From an uncultured candidate division WPS-2 bacterium (GTDB taxonomy: Bacteria > Vulcanimicrobiota > Vulcanimicrobiia > Vulcanimicrobiales > Vulcanimicrobiaceae), in NCBI GenBank assembly GCA_937927945.1, contig CALEYW010000026.1:1-64000 (forward strand): a stretch of 64,000 bases of DNA, read 5' to 3'. Position numbers and translations under genes: made by a program. The notes under the pieces were generated by a model. The model made no database searches. It was not told the DNA's origin and worked only from the letters and a program-made list of their open reading frames with translations. Numbering within the stretch: the first letter of the stretch is position 1; every line of letters begins with the position of its first letter. Below, one piece after another: positions 15,743 to 24,403 of this stretch.

Positions 15743-17167
15743 ATGTCGATCAACTATGCCGAGAAGATTCCGAACAACGTCGAGCTGGGATCGAACCGCA
15801 CCTTGCAACGCGCGCTCGAGCAGTGGCAGCCGGCCTTCTTGAACTGGTGGAAGGAGCTGGGGCCGACCGACTTTCAGGCCAACGACGTCTACCTGCGCAC
15901 CGCGATCTCGGTCGACGCGAAGGGTTGGGCGCACTACGACTACGTGAAGATGCCGGAGTATCGCTGGGGGATCTTCCTCGCCGATCCCGAGCACGACCGC
16001 CGCGTCGGTTTCGGCGACGAGTTCGGCAAACCGGTCTGGCAGCAAGTGCCGGGCGAACATCGCAGCGCGCTGCGCCGGCTGATCGTCACGCAGGGCGACA
16101 CCGAACCCGCTTCGGTCGAACAGCAGCGGCTGCTCGGCCACACCGCGCCCTCGCTCTACGATCTGCGCAACCTCTTCCAGGTCAACGTCGAGGAAGGCCG
16201 TCACCTGTGGGCGATGGTGTACTTGCTGCACGCGTACTTCGGGCGCGACGGCCGCGAAGAGGCGGAAGAATTGCTCGCGCGCCATTCCGGCGACGCCGAC
16301 AACCCGCGCATCCTTGCAACCTTCAACGAGCCGATCCGCGACTGGCTCTCGTTCTTCATGTTCACGTTCTTCACCGACCGCGACGGCAAGTTCCAGCTCA
16401 AGTCGTTCGCAGAATCGAGCTTCGACCCGTTCGCGCGGACGTGCAAATTCATGCTCACCGAAGAAGCGCACCACATGTTCGTCGGCGACACCGGCATCGC
16501 GCGGGTCGTGCGCCGCACGCTCGAGGTGATGAGCGAAACCGGCAGCGACGATCCTGACACGGTGCGCCACGCCGGCGCGGTCGATCTCCCCACGCTGCAG
16601 CGCTACTTGAATTTCTGGTTCTCCTCGTCGCTCGATCTCTTCGGCGCCGACGCCTCCTCGAACGCGGCGCAGTATTTCGCGACCGGCATCAAGGGGCGTC
16701 CCGACGAGAAGAAATTCGCCGATCATCTCGCCGCCGGAACATCGTTCGACCTCGAGATCCCCGACGGGTCCCTCGGCACGCGCGTCGACACGATTCCGAT
16801 GCGTAACGCGATGAACGAGGTGGTGCGCAACGCCTACGTCGACGACTGCATGAAGGGGCTCACGCACTGGAACCGGATTCTCGAAGCCGCCGGTCACGCG
16901 TATCGCTTCACGCTTCCGAGCACGCGCTTCCGCCGCGGCATCGGAAGCTGGGCGAACATCCCGACCGATCCGGCCGGCAACCGCATCACCCAGGAAGCCT
17001 ACGACGCACAGCTCGGGTCGTGGCTGCCCAGCGATGACGACCGCGCGTTCGTCGGCAGCCTGATGCAGCGCGTCACCGAGCCCGGCAAGATGGCCGGCTG
17101 GATCGCGCCGCCCGACAAGGGAGTCAAAGACCGCCCGGTCGACTACGAATACGTCCGGGTGGTCTAA
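15743..17167 (+). CDS. boxB: benzoyl-CoA 2,3-epoxidase, oxygenase component
   Basis: Di-iron oxygenase that epoxidises benzoyl-CoA with O2. The 474-residue length is that of the family. The metal-ligand pattern of Azoarcus BoxB is visible with a one-residue offset: Glu 121, Glu 151 and His 154 (VNVEEGRHLW), Asp 212, Glu 241 and His 244 (LTEEAHHMF). The enzyme needs the FAD/Fe-S reductase BoxA for electrons; no boxA is present in this window, so it must be elsewhere or replaced. The gene overlaps nothing and is followed by a 54-bp gap to the Fe-S subunit at 17222. Confidence 0.96.
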   Translation: MSINYAEKIPNNVELGSNRTLQRALEQWQPAFLNWWKELGPTDFQANDVYLRTAISVDAKGWAHYDYVKMPEYRWGIFLADPEHDRRVGFGDEFGKPVWQQVPGEHRSALRRLIVTQGDTEPASVEQQRLLGHTAPSLYDLRNLFQVNVEEGRHLWAMVYLLHAYFGRDGREEAEELLARHSGDADNPRILATFNEPIRDWLSFFMFTFFTDRDGKFQLKSFAESSFDPFARTCKFMLTEEAHHMFVGDTGIARVVRRTLEVMSETGSDDPDTVRHAGAVDLPTLQRYLNFWFSSSLDLFGADASSNAAQYFATGIKGRPDEKKFADHLAAGTSFDLEIPDGSLGTRVDTIPMRNAMNEVVRNAYVDDCMKGLTHWNRILEAAGHAYRFTLPSTRFRRGIGSWANIPTDPAGNRITQEAYDAQLGSWLPSDDDRAFVGSLMQRVTEPGKMAGWIAPPDKGVKDRPVDYEYVRVV

Positions 17168-17221
17168 GGGTCTTTACCTCCATGCAACTGCCGTCAACGA
17201 AGCGGCTGCAGGGAGGAAAGC

Positions 17222-17671
17222 ATGGTCTCGATTACGGTAAACGGCACGAGCCACGACGTCGACGTCCCGGACGAGATGCCGCTCTTGTGGGTCGTTCGCG
17301 ACGAACTGGGGATGACCGGAACGAAATTCGGCTGCGGCGTCGCGCAATGCGGCGCGTGCACCATGCATGTCGACGGCGTCGCGACGCGCACGTGCGTCTT
17401 GCCGGTATCGCAAGCCGTCGGCAAGCAAATCCGCACGATCGAGAGTCTCTCGACCGACAACTCGCATCCGGTGCAGAAAGCGTGGATCGCGGAGGGCGTC
17501 CCGCAGTGCGGCTATTGTCAGTCCGGCCAGATCATGGCCGCCGCCGCGCTCCTCCAGAAGACGAAGAAGCCGACCGATGACCAGATCACGCAGGCGATGA
17601 CCAACATCTGCCGCTGCGGCACGTACGACCGCATCAGGAGCGCGATTCACCGTGCGGCCGGGGAGACGTGA
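17222..17671 (+). CDS. [2Fe-2S] subunit of a molybdenum hydroxylase (IorA-like)
   Basis: 149 residues with the two [2Fe-2S] clusters of the xanthine oxidase family small subunit. The plant-ferredoxin type site is [12 protein letters not shown] with a following Cys (TRTCVLP); the second site is CGYCQSGQ plus [10 protein letters not shown]. It passes electrons from the molybdopterin subunit encoded next. The length and the start [17 protein letters not shown] fit the isoquinoline 1-oxidoreductase alpha subunit and its relatives. An AGGGAGG ribosome site lies just upstream of the ATG. Confidence 0.94.
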   Translation: MVSITVNGTSHDVDVPDEMPLLWVVRDELGMTGTKFGCGVAQCGACTMHVDGVATRTCVLPVSQAVGKQIRTIESLSTDNSHPVQKAWIAEGVPQCGYCQSGQIMAAAALLQKTKKPTDDQITQAMTNICRCGTYDRIRSAIHRAAGET

Positions 17672-17672
17672 G

Positions 17673-19802
17673 ATGGACGCACCGGCGCTTAGCCGCGGCA
17701 CCTTCATCCGTCTTACCGGCGCGCTCGGGGCGGGCCTGGGTCTCGCCCTCTCGTTCCCGGGATGCGCGCCCAGCTCGCAAAGCGGCGGCAAGGAATTCTC
17801 TCCGAACGCATGGGTTCGGATCGCGCCCGACGATACGGTGACGGTCGTCCTCAACAAATCCGAGATGGGGCAAGGCGTCGCAACCGGTCTTCCGACGATC
17901 CTCGCCGACGAGCTGGACGCCTCGATGAACCACGTGCGAACCGAGTTCGCACCTGCCGACCCGAAGTACGGCGACCCGGGACTCGGCGGCGACATGATCA
18001 CCGGCGGGAGCACGAGCATTCCCGATTCCTGGCTGCCGCTGCGCCACGCAGGCGCGACGGCCCGCGCGATGCTGGTCGCCGCGGCCGCGAAGCAGTGGGG
18101 CGTTGACCCCGCGACGTGCACGACGCGCGAGGGCGTCGTCTACCACCAACCCTCGAACCGCAGCGCAAGCTACGGAAGCCTCGCCGCCACCGCCGCGACG
18201 CTTCCCGTCCCCGCGAACGTCCCGCTCAAGACGCCCGACAAGTTCACGCTGATCGGGAAGCAGAGCCGACGCCTCGACCTCACCGGGAAGGTGAACGGCA
18301 CGACCATCTACGGCATCGACGTGAAGGTTCCGGGAATGGTCTACGCCGCGATCGCGCGCTCGCCCGTTTTCGGCGGACGCGTGAAGAGTTTCGATGCGAC
18401 CAAGGCCAAAGCCGTACCCGGCGTCACCGACGTCGTCCAAGTCTCCAACGGCGTCGCGGTCGTGGCGAAGAACACGTGGGCCGCCTTCCAAGGGAAGAAC
18501 GCGCTCCAGATCGTCTGGGACGAGGGGCCCAACGCGAAGGTGAGCACGGCCTCGCTCTTCGCCGACGCCGAGCGTTTGGCAAAGACGCATCAGGGCGAAC
18601 GCATTGCGGCCTCGCGCGGCAATCCGGACAGCATCTCCGGCACGGTCGTCCAAGCGGTCTACCGCGGTCCATTCCTCGCCCACGCGACGATGGAGCCGAT
18701 GAACGCAACGGCGGACGTGCGCGCGGGAAGCTGCGAGGTCTGGGCGCCGAACCAAGTCCAGCTGCGAGCACGTGCCGCCGCCGCAATAGGGAGCGGGTTG
18801 CCCCCCGAGAGCTGCACGATCCACACGACCTATCTCGGCGGCGGTTTCGGCCGGCGCCTCGAGGCCGACTACGTCCAGGAAGCCGCCGAGGTGTCGAAAG
18901 CGATCAAATCGCCGGTCAAGGTGATGTGGACGCGCGAGGACGACATCCAGCACGACTTCTACCGTCCGATGAGCCTGAACGTCGTGCGCGGAGTCCTCTC
19001 CGGCGGCGACGTGACCGCGCTTACGCATCAAGTCGTCCAGAAGTCCTGGTATCGCGATTGGTGGCCGCAGCTCGTCAAGAACGGAATCGACCCTGGCGCT
19101 ATGGAGGAAGTCACCGACGCGCCCTATGCGATACCGAACTTCCGCGCTACCTATATCGACCATGACCACGGGATCACGGCGGGATCGTGGCGCGCACCGA
19201 ACGCCAATTGGAACTGCTTCGTCACCGAATCGTTCGTGGATGAGCTCGCCCACACCGCCGGCAAGGACCCTCTCGCATTTCGCCTAGCGCTGCTAAAGCA
19301 CAACCCGCGCGCGGCCAACCTGCTGACGTTGGCGGCTCAGAAGGCCGGCTGGGGGCGAAAACAACAGGCCGGTGTCGCGCAAGGCCTCGCCGTGACGTTC
19401 TGGAACGGAAGTTACGGCGCGATCGTCGCCGACGTTTCGATGCAGGACAAGATGCTCAAAGTTCATCGCGTCGTCGCCGCCGTCGACTGCGGCACGGCAG
19501 TCAACCCGGACATCGTCGTGCAGCAAGCGCAGAGCGCGACGAACTTCGGCCTCTCGGCGGCGCTGACCGGGAAGATCACGATCAAAAACGGCCGCGTCGA
19601 ACAGAATAACTTCTACGACTACACCGTCCTCCACATGGCCGACGCACCGTCGATCGAGGTGCACGTGGTCCCGAGCACGGCGGCCCCGACCGGAATCGGC
19701 GAGGTCTGCACGCCGCCGATCGCCCCAGCCGTCGGCAACGCGATCTTCGTGCTGACCGGAAAGCGGGTGCGTCAGCTTCCGTTCAATGACGCCCTGGCGT
19801 GA
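17673..19802 (+). CDS. molybdopterin subunit of a molybdenum hydroxylase (IorB-like)
   Basis: 709-residue large subunit of the isoquinoline 1-oxidoreductase beta / aldehyde dehydrogenase type. The N-terminus has a short export-like segment (SRGTFIRLTGALGAGLGL) ending FPGC, which resembles a lipobox and lacks a twin arginine, so export or membrane anchoring is plausible but unproven. Molybdopterin-binding segments (YLGGGFGRRLEADY, GSWRAPNANWNCF, AAVDCGTAVNPD) and the catalytic Glu in GIGEVCTPP are present. It starts one base after the Fe-S subunit stop. The substrate is unknown: an N-heterocycle or aldehyde. No CoxF/XdhC-type maturation gene is adjacent. Confidence 0.92.
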   Translation: MDAPALSRGTFIRLTGALGAGLGLALSFPGCAPSSQSGGKEFSPNAWVRIAPDDTVTVVLNKSEMGQGVATGLPTILADELDASMNHVRTEFAPADPKYGDPGLGGDMITGGSTSIPDSWLPLRHAGATARAMLVAAAAKQWGVDPATCTTREGVVYHQPSNRSASYGSLAATAATLPVPANVPLKTPDKFTLIGKQSRRLDLTGKVNGTTIYGIDVKVPGMVYAAIARSPVFGGRVKSFDATKAKAVPGVTDVVQVSNGVAVVAKNTWAAFQGKNALQIVWDEGPNAKVSTASLFADAERLAKTHQGERIAASRGNPDSISGTVVQAVYRGPFLAHATMEPMNATADVRAGSCEVWAPNQVQLRARAAAAIGSGLPPESCTIHTTYLGGGFGRRLEADYVQEAAEVSKAIKSPVKVMWTREDDIQHDFYRPMSLNVVRGVLSGGDVTALTHQVVQKSWYRDWWPQLVKNGIDPGAMEEVTDAPYAIPNFRATYIDHDHGITAGSWRAPNANWNCFVTESFVDELAHTAGKDPLAFRLALLKHNPRAANLLTLAAQKAGWGRKQQAGVAQGLAVTFWNGSYGAIVADVSMQDKMLKVHRVVAAVDCGTAVNPDIVVQQAQSATNFGLSAALTGKITIKNGRVEQNNFYDYTVLHMADAPSIEVHVVPSTAAPTGIGEVCTPPIAPAVGNAIFVLTGKRVRQLPFNDALA

Positions 19803-19866
19803 GACCGTCGCGCAGGAACTGCGTGCGTTGCTGACCGAGGGAGCGTCATCCGAGGAGGGCAGCGTG

Positions 19867-21132
19867 ATGGCAACCCGTGGTTCCGTGCTTCGTTCAGCCG
19901 CCGGCGCGGCGGCACTTGCGGCGATTCCGTCGTTTGCTCGGGCCGCCGGGCCGAAACCCGTCGTGCGGATCGGTTTCCTCGACTCCTTCAGCGGCGTTTT
20001 CGCCGACATCGCGGCGTACCACAAGGCCGGCGCGGAGTTGGCGGTCGCGGACCTCAACGCGAGAGGTCGGATCCAGTACGAGCTCGTGTACGGCGACGAC
20101 GCGTCGAAGCCCGCCGTCGGCACGACCGAAGCGCGCCGGCTCGTCGCGCAAGAGAAGGTCGACGTGCTGTTCGGCGGCACATCGTCGGCGATCGGGCTGG
20201 CGCTCGGGCCGCTCTGCGATTCGCTCGGCATCTTCAACCTGGAACTGGGGCCGTTCGACTCGGCGATCACCGGCGAGAAGGCCAGCCGGCTGACCTACCG
20301 GTTCGGTCCGAACGCCCGCATGTCGTTGCGGCCGCTCGCGAACCGGCTTCCGGCGCTGGGCAAGAAGTGGTATTTCATCCAAGCCGACTACGCGCTCGGA
20401 CGCGACGCGTACGCGCTGCTCTCGGACGTGCTCAAACACACCAGCGGCTCGGAAGCAGGACACGACATCCTCCCGCTCGGCACCGCCGACTTCTCGCCGA
20501 CGATGACCAAGATCCGCAACAGCGGGGCCGACGTGGTCGTCCTGGCGAATAGCGGGATCGATGCCGCCAACTCGATCAAACAATTCGTGCAGTTCGGTTT
20601 GCACAAGCAGATGAAACTCGCCGGTATCAACCTCGAAGACATCTATGCGAAAACGGTTCCGCTCGACGACATCGCCGGCTCGAGCTTCACGGTGCTCTGG
20701 ACCCCGAACGCGTCCGACTCCGCGCGCAAGCTTGCGGCGCGGATCGGCAAAGCGGTCAAGGGCCCGATTTCGGCCCGCCACTTCTACGGATACGGCGGCA
20801 TCATGGCGCTCGCCGACCGCATCTCCGGCGCCGGCACAACCGACGCGGAGAAGCTCGCCGCCGCGTTCGACGATCACTCCTGGCACGGCTACAAGGCCAA
20901 CCCATCCGTCTGGCACGGCTGCGACCATCAGCTGGCGCAGGACACGTATGCCGGCGCGATCGTCAACTCCAAGACGTTCGCGAAGACGCAGTACGTCTTC
21001 GACATCGTCGCGGAGGTGCCGGCGAGCGAGTCCGACGGGACCTGCGACTCGCCGTGGGCCGTCGCCGCGAAGAAGGCGATCGCTGCCGCAACGGTCAGCA
21101 AACGCGACGGCTACACGCCGAAGATCGTTTAG
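19867..21132 (+). CDS. ABC-type substrate-binding protein (branched-chain amino acid/amide type)
   Basis: 421-residue periplasmic binding protein with a type-1 Venus-flytrap fold. A signal peptide covers residues 1-28 (ends SFARA-AGPKP). The mature protein begins VVRIGFLDSFSGVFADI, and VDVLFGGTSSAIGLAL and ADVVVLANSGIDAANSIKQ match the LivJ/urea/aromatic-acid binding family. ATG 19867 follows GAGGAGG; the frame is open upstream into the preceding gene. No permease or ATPase genes lie in the window, so it is an orphan. Context suggests an aromatic or heterocyclic ligand (inference). Confidence 0.9.
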   Translation: MATRGSVLRSAAGAAALAAIPSFARAAGPKPVVRIGFLDSFSGVFADIAAYHKAGAELAVADLNARGRIQYELVYGDDASKPAVGTTEARRLVAQEKVDVLFGGTSSAIGLALGPLCDSLGIFNLELGPFDSAITGEKASRLTYRFGPNARMSLRPLANRLPALGKKWYFIQADYALGRDAYALLSDVLKHTSGSEAGHDILPLGTADFSPTMTKIRNSGADVVVLANSGIDAANSIKQFVQFGLHKQMKLAGINLEDIYAKTVPLDDIAGSSFTVLWTPNASDSARKLAARIGKAVKGPISARHFYGYGGIMALADRISGAGTTDAEKLAAAFDDHSWHGYKANPSVWHGCDHQLAQDTYAGAIVNSKTFAKTQYVFDIVAEVPASESDGTCDSPWAVAAKKAIAAATVSKRDGYTPKIV

Positions 21133-21140
21133 CCCACAGA

Positions 21141-21947
21141 ATGCCGCTCGATCCTTCACTGCTGCTGTTCGTACCGGCCGATCGGCCGGACCGTTTCGCC
21201 AAGGCGCTCGCGTCGGAGGCTTCCGGTGCGATCCTCGATCTCGAGGACGCCGTATCGCCGGACCGCCGAGCGTTCGCGCGCGATCAGGTGCGTGCGTTTC
21301 TCGGCGCGAGCGACGATCTCTCGCGGGTCGCCGTGCGCATCAACCCGGCGGAAACGCCGGACGGGCGGGCCGACCTCGCGATGCTGGCCGAAGCCCCGCA
21401 CCCGGCGGCGCTCGTGGTGCCGAAAGTGGGCCATGCCGGCGACGTTGCGCGGGTGAGCGCCGCCGTCGGCGACATTCCGCTGATCGTGATCATCGAAACG
21501 GCGAGCGGCGTCGCGCGCTGCGAAGCGATCGCCGCGGCGCCGCACGTCCTCGCGCTGGCCTTCGGTCCGTACGACCTCGCCGCCGAACTCGGCGGCGAGA
21601 CGACCGACGACGTGATGGATCCGCACCGCGCGCGCATGCTCGTCGCGGCGCGCGCCGCGGAGCGCTGGGCGATCGACGGACCCTCGCGCGAATACGGCGA
21701 TCCGGCGATTCCCGCCCGCGACGCGGAGCACGCGCGGCGGATGGGACTCGACGGCAAACTGCTGATCCACCCGGCGCAACTCGCGCCGGTGCGCGCGGCA
21801 TTCGCGCCGACGGAACAGCAAGTCGCCTACGCGCGCCGCATCGTCGAGGCCGCGCGCCACGCGAACCCCGCCGTCCTCGACGGCACGATGATCGATCCCC
21901 CGATCATCATCGCCGCCGAACGCCTTCTCAGCCGCGCGGAACGTTAA
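21141..21947 (+). CDS. HpcH/HpaI-type CoA ester lyase (CitE-like)
   Basis: 268-residue TIM-barrel lyase of the citrate lyase beta/malyl-CoA lyase family. It shows LEDAVSPDRR (Mg-binding Glu-Asp), VRINPAETPDG, VVPKVGHAGDV, IIETASGVARCEA and FGPYDLAAELGGE, and ends with DGKLLIHPAQL. It cleaves or condenses short CoA esters such as malyl- or methylmalyl-CoA, or is a CitE-like relative; which one is not decidable. It starts eight bases after the binding protein stop, so it is part of the rightward run, and could handle CoA intermediates downstream of the hydroxylase. Confidence 0.9.
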   Translation: MPLDPSLLLFVPADRPDRFAKALASEASGAILDLEDAVSPDRRAFARDQVRAFLGASDDLSRVAVRINPAETPDGRADLAMLAEAPHPAALVVPKVGHAGDVARVSAAVGDIPLIVIIETASGVARCEAIAAAPHVLALAFGPYDLAAELGGETTDDVMDPHRARMLVAARAAERWAIDGPSREYGDPAIPARDAEHARRMGLDGKLLIHPAQLAPVRAAFAPTEQQVAYARRIVEAARHANPAVLDGTMIDPPIIIAAERLLSRAER

Positions 21948-22774
21948 CCCGCCGGGACGGCGGCACGGGTGAGGATCCAGTCGGCGACCTCGTCGACGAG
22001 CGCTTCTCCGCCGGGATCGTTGAAGGGTTCGTGAAAGCCGCCGGGCACTACGCGCAGCGTGACGTCGGTGCCCCCGGCCGCGACGGCAAAGCGGCTCGCG
22101 CCGCTGGGTGAGACAATTCGATCGCGGTCGCCTTGGACGAGCAACAGCGGCAGCGTCCAACGCGGCGCTTCCGCAAGCGCGGCCGCGCCGGCACCGATCA
22201 TCGCGACCGCGCTCGCGACGGGCACGCCGGCTTTATGGGTGAGCGGATCGGCGAGAAACGCTTCGCCGACGGCGGGATCGCGCGAGAGCACGCGAACGTC
22301 GAGCTTCGCGGCCGGCATCGAGGGCACGATCTTCGCGATCCAAGGCGCCAGCGCGCGGACGATCGCCGGTTCCTTCCCGCCGATCGATAGCGCGGGCGCG
22401 ACCGCAACCACACCCGCCAGACCGTCCGGCCGCCGCTGCGCCGTGCGAATTGCCACCAGCCCACCCATACTCGCGCCCATGAGGAAGAGCGGAAGGCCGG
22501 GCTGCTCCGCAGCGACGCGGGCGCACATTGCGAGCGCGTCGTCTATGAGACCGGAGAACCGCTTGACGATCGCTCGGGCACCCGGGGAACGGCCGTGACC
22601 GCGATGATCGTAGCTGTAAACCTCGATCCGCCGGCTCGCCAGCCGCTCGAGCGCCTGTTCGTGCCGTCCAGCGTGTTCGGCAAAGCCGTGCAGCATCAAG
22701 ACTGCGGCGCACGGCGTAGCGGCTGGAATACGATATCCCGCGAGTCGTCCCGGAATAGCCCACGACTCTATCAC
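21944..22774 (-). CDS. alpha/beta hydrolase, monoacylglycerol-lipase-like
   Basis: 276-residue serine hydrolase. It has the N-terminal LMLHGFAEHAGRHE and DHRGHGRSPGARA of the monoglyceride lipase/lysophospholipase group, the nucleophile elbow MGASMGGLVA, Asp in VQGDRDRIVSP and His in GGFHEPFND. It is soluble, with no signal peptide. It converges on the CoA ester lyase with a 4-bp overlap of the stop codons. Its 5' end abuts the A+T-rich stretch in front of the Fic gene. Confidence 0.92.
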   Translation of the reverse strand: MIESWAIPGRLAGYRIPAATPCAAVLMLHGFAEHAGRHEQALERLASRRIEVYSYDHRGHGRSPGARAIVKRFSGLIDDALAMCARVAAEQPGLPLFLMGASMGGLVAIRTAQRRPDGLAGVVAVAPALSIGGKEPAIVRALAPWIAKIVPSMPAAKLDVRVLSRDPAVGEAFLADPLTHKAGVPVASAVAMIGAGAAALAEAPRWTLPLLLVQGDRDRIVSPSGASRFAVAAGGTDVTLRVVPGGFHEPFNDPGGEALVDEVADWILTRAAVPAG

Positions 22775-22999
22775 AAGCCATTATTCGAGGCCAAGAGTAT
22801 TCTCATTCGTGGGAAAGTCAGAATAGGAGACCATCTTATTAAAGTTTTCAAGGGAAAGTCGAAGAACGAAGGAGAGTCGCCTTGGCTTCCTGGGGCTAAA
22901 TCGTGAGGAATGAGCGAGTAATAAAATTTTCCTTCGAAAATCAGCACAATTAGGCCGTTAAATAAAGGTTTATATATAAAATAAGAATAACAGCCTCCT
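22775..22999. other. A+T-rich intergenic leader of the Fic gene
   Basis: No gene seen. The last 120 bases are strikingly A+T-rich for this window (for example aataaaattttcc, and taaataaaggtttatatataaaa just before the Fic start), with several TATA-like stretches that could be promoters. The compositional break begins at the start of the lipase-like gene and supports foreign origin of the Fic gene. Confidence 0.7.
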
Positions 23000-24331
23000 A
23001 TGTCACTACTTCTGCGTCGATCTTGGGAACCAGAATTCGCGGGAATCGACGTACCGCGCCGAGATCGGAAAGGCTGCCGCTATGAAGCCTACGTCCCCGA
23101 CCACCTGCTAGACCGCGAGTTTCTCTTCGAGGGGGCCGTCGCTGCGGACGTCTCCGACGCCCAAACGGCGGTCACCGACCTCAACCGGCGTGCGGTTGCC
23201 CTGGTTGACACCGAAGCCCTCGCCCGGCTCCTCCTCCGAGCTGAGTCCGTAGCGTCGTCCCGTATCGAGGGTCTGGAAATCGGCGCACGCCGGCTCCTCC
23301 AGGTAGACGCAACGCGAGAGGAAGGCGAGCAGCCTTCAGACGTCACCGCCACCGACGTGCTCGCAAACATCGACGCGATGACCTTTGCGCTCAAAGTGAT
23401 CGGCAAGGGCGATGCCATCAAGCCAGACCACCTTCTCGAAACGCATCGCCGCCTTCTAGCCCCGACTCGCCTTGCCGAACACGCAGGCGTCATTCGAAAG
23501 CGCCAAAATTGGATCGGCGGCAGCATCTACAATCCGTGCAATGCCGCATTCATCCCCCCGCCGCCGGAATTCGTCGAAGAATTGCTCGCCGACCTGTGCG
23601 CGTTCTGCAACAATGATACTTTACCGGCAATTGCGCAAGCGGCGATCGCACACGCTCAATTTGAAACGATCCATCCATTCGTCGATGGCAATGGTCGGGT
23701 TGGGCGCGCTCTCATTCACATGGTCTTGCGTCGACGCGGCCTCACGTCACGCGTTACGCCACCCGTCTCGCTCGTGCTCGCTACGCGCGCCGAAGAGTAC
23801 ATGAGCGCGCTGATGAAGACACGCTATGCCCCTACCGCAATGTCGGAAGAGGTAACGCGAACTTCAAACTCTTGGGTTGAGTTGTTCGCGACGTCCTGTG
23901 TTCGCGCGGTACACGATGCGGATCAATTCGAGCAGCGCATTAGTTCGGTCGTTCAAGCGTGGTACGCTCGACTCGGAAAGATACGATCACACTCAGCCGT
24001 CCACGCACTAATCAGAATCTTGCCAGGCGCACCTATTCTAACAGTAAAGACGGCCGTTCACCTTACCGGACGCAGCCTGCCGGCCGTCAACGACGCCGTC
24101 GCGCAGCTGGTTGAAGCCGACATCTTACGAGAGTCGAGCAAGCGAGCAAGAAACCGTATTTTCGAAGCGCGAGAGATCATCGATGCTTTCACCGATCTCG
24201 AACGGCAGCTCGCAAGTCCGGCCGGCAATACGCGAATCCAAGCTCCGGTGAGAAAGGTACCGCGCCGCACGCTCACTCGGCGACAACGAACGCACTTATT
24301 GGGATCGGCAAAGGCGGAAGACGTTCCGTGA
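23000..24331 (+). CDS. Fic family protein (probable AMPylase, class II autoinhibited)
   Basis: 443 residues: an N-terminal Fic_N-type helical domain, Fic core, and a C-terminal winged-helix-like region (LTVKTAVHLTGRSLPAVNDAV). The active-site loop HPFVDGNGRVGR is complete, so AMP transfer to a protein hydroxyl is expected. The upstream SSRIEG fits the inhibitory [S/T]xxxE[G/N] motif placed before the Fic core (class II), meaning the same protein carries its own brake. Codon use is less G+C-biased than its neighbours and the leader is A+T-rich, so it was probably acquired. No separate antitoxin gene is present. Target unknown. Confidence 0.93.
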   Translation: MSLLLRRSWEPEFAGIDVPRRDRKGCRYEAYVPDHLLDREFLFEGAVAADVSDAQTAVTDLNRRAVALVDTEALARLLLRAESVASSRIEGLEIGARRLLQVDATREEGEQPSDVTATDVLANIDAMTFALKVIGKGDAIKPDHLLETHRRLLAPTRLAEHAGVIRKRQNWIGGSIYNPCNAAFIPPPPEFVEELLADLCAFCNNDTLPAIAQAAIAHAQFETIHPFVDGNGRVGRALIHMVLRRRGLTSRVTPPVSLVLATRAEEYMSALMKTRYAPTAMSEEVTRTSNSWVELFATSCVRAVHDADQFEQRISSVVQAWYARLGKIRSHSAVHALIRILPGAPILTVKTAVHLTGRSLPAVNDAVAQLVEADILRESSKRARNRIFEAREIIDAFTDLERQLASPAGNTRIQAPVRKVPRRTLTRRQRTHLLGSAKAEDVP

Positions 24332-24403
24332 ACCAGCTCAGTCCGTCCCGACCCATAAAGAGCGCTATCGAGCTCCTTCGACCTCGCTGCGATCCGTGTT
24401 CGT

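Noticed and set aside
14084..16897. 937-codon minus-strand frame across boxC and boxB
   Set aside because: High G+C creates long antisense frames; the plus strand encodes complete BoxC and BoxB with family motifs.
17222..17671. Fe-S subunit as a replacement for BoxA
   Set aside because: It has the two [2Fe-2S] sites of the xanthine oxidase family and no FAD/NAD reductase domain, and is paired with its own Mo subunit.
23000..24331. Fic as part of a phage-defence or toxin-antitoxin island
   Set aside because: No antitoxin, nuclease or other defence gene is adjacent; the neighbours are metabolic genes.
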